Below, in pieces: positions 62,801 through 64,000 of a stretch of DNA of 64,000 nt. Position numbers and translations under genes: made by a program. Source of the stretch: Oreocharis arfaki (Eukaryota > Chordata > Aves > Passeriformes > Paramythiidae); NCBI GenBank assembly GCA_013398015.1, contig VZRR01005745.1, forward strand, positions 124,001-188,000, in the 5' to 3' direction. Below the pieces are notes generated by a model, which saw only the letters and a list, made by a program, of their open reading frames with translations, was not told the DNA's origin and ran no database searches. Each line of letters starts with the position of its first letter. Within the stretch, counting starts at the first letter, position 1.

Positions 62801-64000
62801 CAATTTAAGATGTGTCTTTAGGATTTCCTTGAAGTGTGCATCTTTGATATTGTGGACACGTAATTGCATGAACAAGATAAAAACCAGAAGTGAAGAAAGA
62901 ATGTTCTTAAAAATCTCAAAATACTTTCTATTAAGTCTTCCATAAAATGTGATAATACAAATAAATGTTGTCACCTATTTCTAAATTTGAAATTACATTA
63001 TCAGATTCATTTTTAGTTATGATATGGAAAGCATGTAGATCTAGTCCATCTGAGTTAATGTTTTATGGATTCACAGATTTGTTGTTTCCTAGGACTGCTA
63101 ATTATTTGATACAAATACAAGGTGGAGTTTCAATCCCATACTATAATGAAACAATGAAAAAACCCCAAAATTTTTTTTTATCAGTTTTGTGTAGCCTTGA
63201 GATGCAGTTAAAATCTGAGCAGCTCATTTGAGTGAGTTTTGATTTATTGCAACAATAGGCAATCTTAGCTGCGGGCTTTGGGGAATTCCACAGCATTAAC
63301 ACTCAGTTTACTAGATTGCATTGCAAGATTTGAGGTTTGGGGAGTTTGTTCTGCTTGTTCATTAAAAGCTTAAAGCTCTGTCCTTCATTATACAGTTTCA
63401 TGTCCATAAAAATACACTCAGCTTCTGGGATGAGGTGAGTTAATAGTTTCAGGAGAGATATCAGCGGGTGAAAAAGACTCTGTTGTTCCTTTGCATTTGA
63501 GGACATGCAATTTGGGACACAGCAGTTATGTAACTTTGTACCTGACAGTTACAGAACGTTGCTAAGGATGGACAAACACCAACGCAGGGATGATCCTGCT
63601 GAGAGCTGCACAATCCATCAGTGCACTTTTTACATGGGAAAATGTGCTCATCCCTTCCCAAAGCAACTGTGTTTTCCTTAATAGTGTAATGATCTAGGAG
63701 GTACCTAGGAAAGACTCGTTTGTGTTGAGTTTAGAAACATTTCAGGGGATGGTTTCTGTGCAAAAGGACATTTATATGTGGCACCAAAACCAGTACATGG
63801 GGAGCAGATGCATTGGTGGGGGTACAATTTTAGGAGCTCCCAGTCTCTTTTTGTCTTCTGTTGGAATTGCCCAAGAGAGAAAGTAACTTCAGATACATAG
63901 CTCTGGTAATTTCATTGTTTGTAATAGTGCAGTCATCTTCTTATTTGCTCCCAAATGTCTTCATTCAAGAATAATTTCTAAATTGTTTACTTTCTAAGAT
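56858..64000 (+). other. CPEB3: CPEB3 intron 4 (window ends inside)
   Basis: The donor GTAAGTAG is followed by more than 7.1 kb without a recognisable CPEB3 exon; the RRSSLFPF-type exon and the RRM exons must lie downstream. The stretch is AT-rich intron with a GTTT microsatellite near 61.75 kb. Minus-strand ORFs at 62230-62540 look slightly protein-like but match no family I know. Confidence 0.8.
61751..61772 (+). repeat. (GTTT)n microsatellite
   Basis: Five consecutive TGTT/GTTT units form a short tetranucleotide repeat in CPEB3 intron 4. Confidence 0.9.

Overview
The window looks like nuclear genomic DNA from a vertebrate, most likely a bird. It has long AT-rich introns, GT-AG splice sites, one strong CpG island and degraded CR1-type LINE 3' ends. 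CR1 is the typical avian or sauropsid interspersed repeat, and repeat density is low. No bacterial, viral or CRISPR-like content was seen. Only about 1.5% of the window is protein-coding.

Two genes lie head to head around the CpG island at about 18.65-19.91 kb. On the minus strand is MARCHF5 (MARCH5/MITOL), the mitochondrial outer-membrane RING-CH ubiquitin ligase. Its exon 1 (18977-19020), exon 2 with the whole RING-CH finger (4002-4204) and the beginning of exon 3 (1-82) are present; the rest lies beyond base 1. On the plus strand is CPEB3, the prion-like cytoplasmic polyadenylation element binding protein. It has a probable first exon ending at 19509, the large N-terminal coding exon (CDS 27506-28405, 300 codons), and two smaller exons (47918-48077 and 56801-56857). 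The two RRMs and the zinc-binding C-terminus are expected beyond base 64000. All coding exons join in phase and match the known proteins. Exon calls are therefore secure; transcription starts, promoters and the first CPEB3 exon are inferred.

Region by region: 1-18976 is MARCHF5 exons 3-1 and their introns, with a CR1-like fragment near 13 kb. 18650-19910 is the CpG island and shared promoter, with two perfect ACTAYRNNNCCCR (ZNF143-type) sites. 19510-27494 is CPEB3 intron 1, with a CR1 3' end near 21.5 kb and, at 26.6-27.1 kb, a possible second promoter with a duplicated TATA box and a small CpG-rich patch. 27495-28405 is the CPEB3 prion-like exon. 28406-47917 is the intron that in mammals carries the HDV-like CPEB3 ribozyme; no intact ribozyme was seen here. 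47918-64000 holds two further exons and intron.

The most interesting points are an open reading frame in the probable first exon that would splice in frame onto the CPEB3 start codon, the duplicated TATA box upstream of the coding exon, pure CAG/CAA glutamine tracts in the prion-like domain, and an 11-base match to the 3' end of the mammalian ribozyme in the corresponding intron without a visible catalytic fold. I found no convincing wholly new system.
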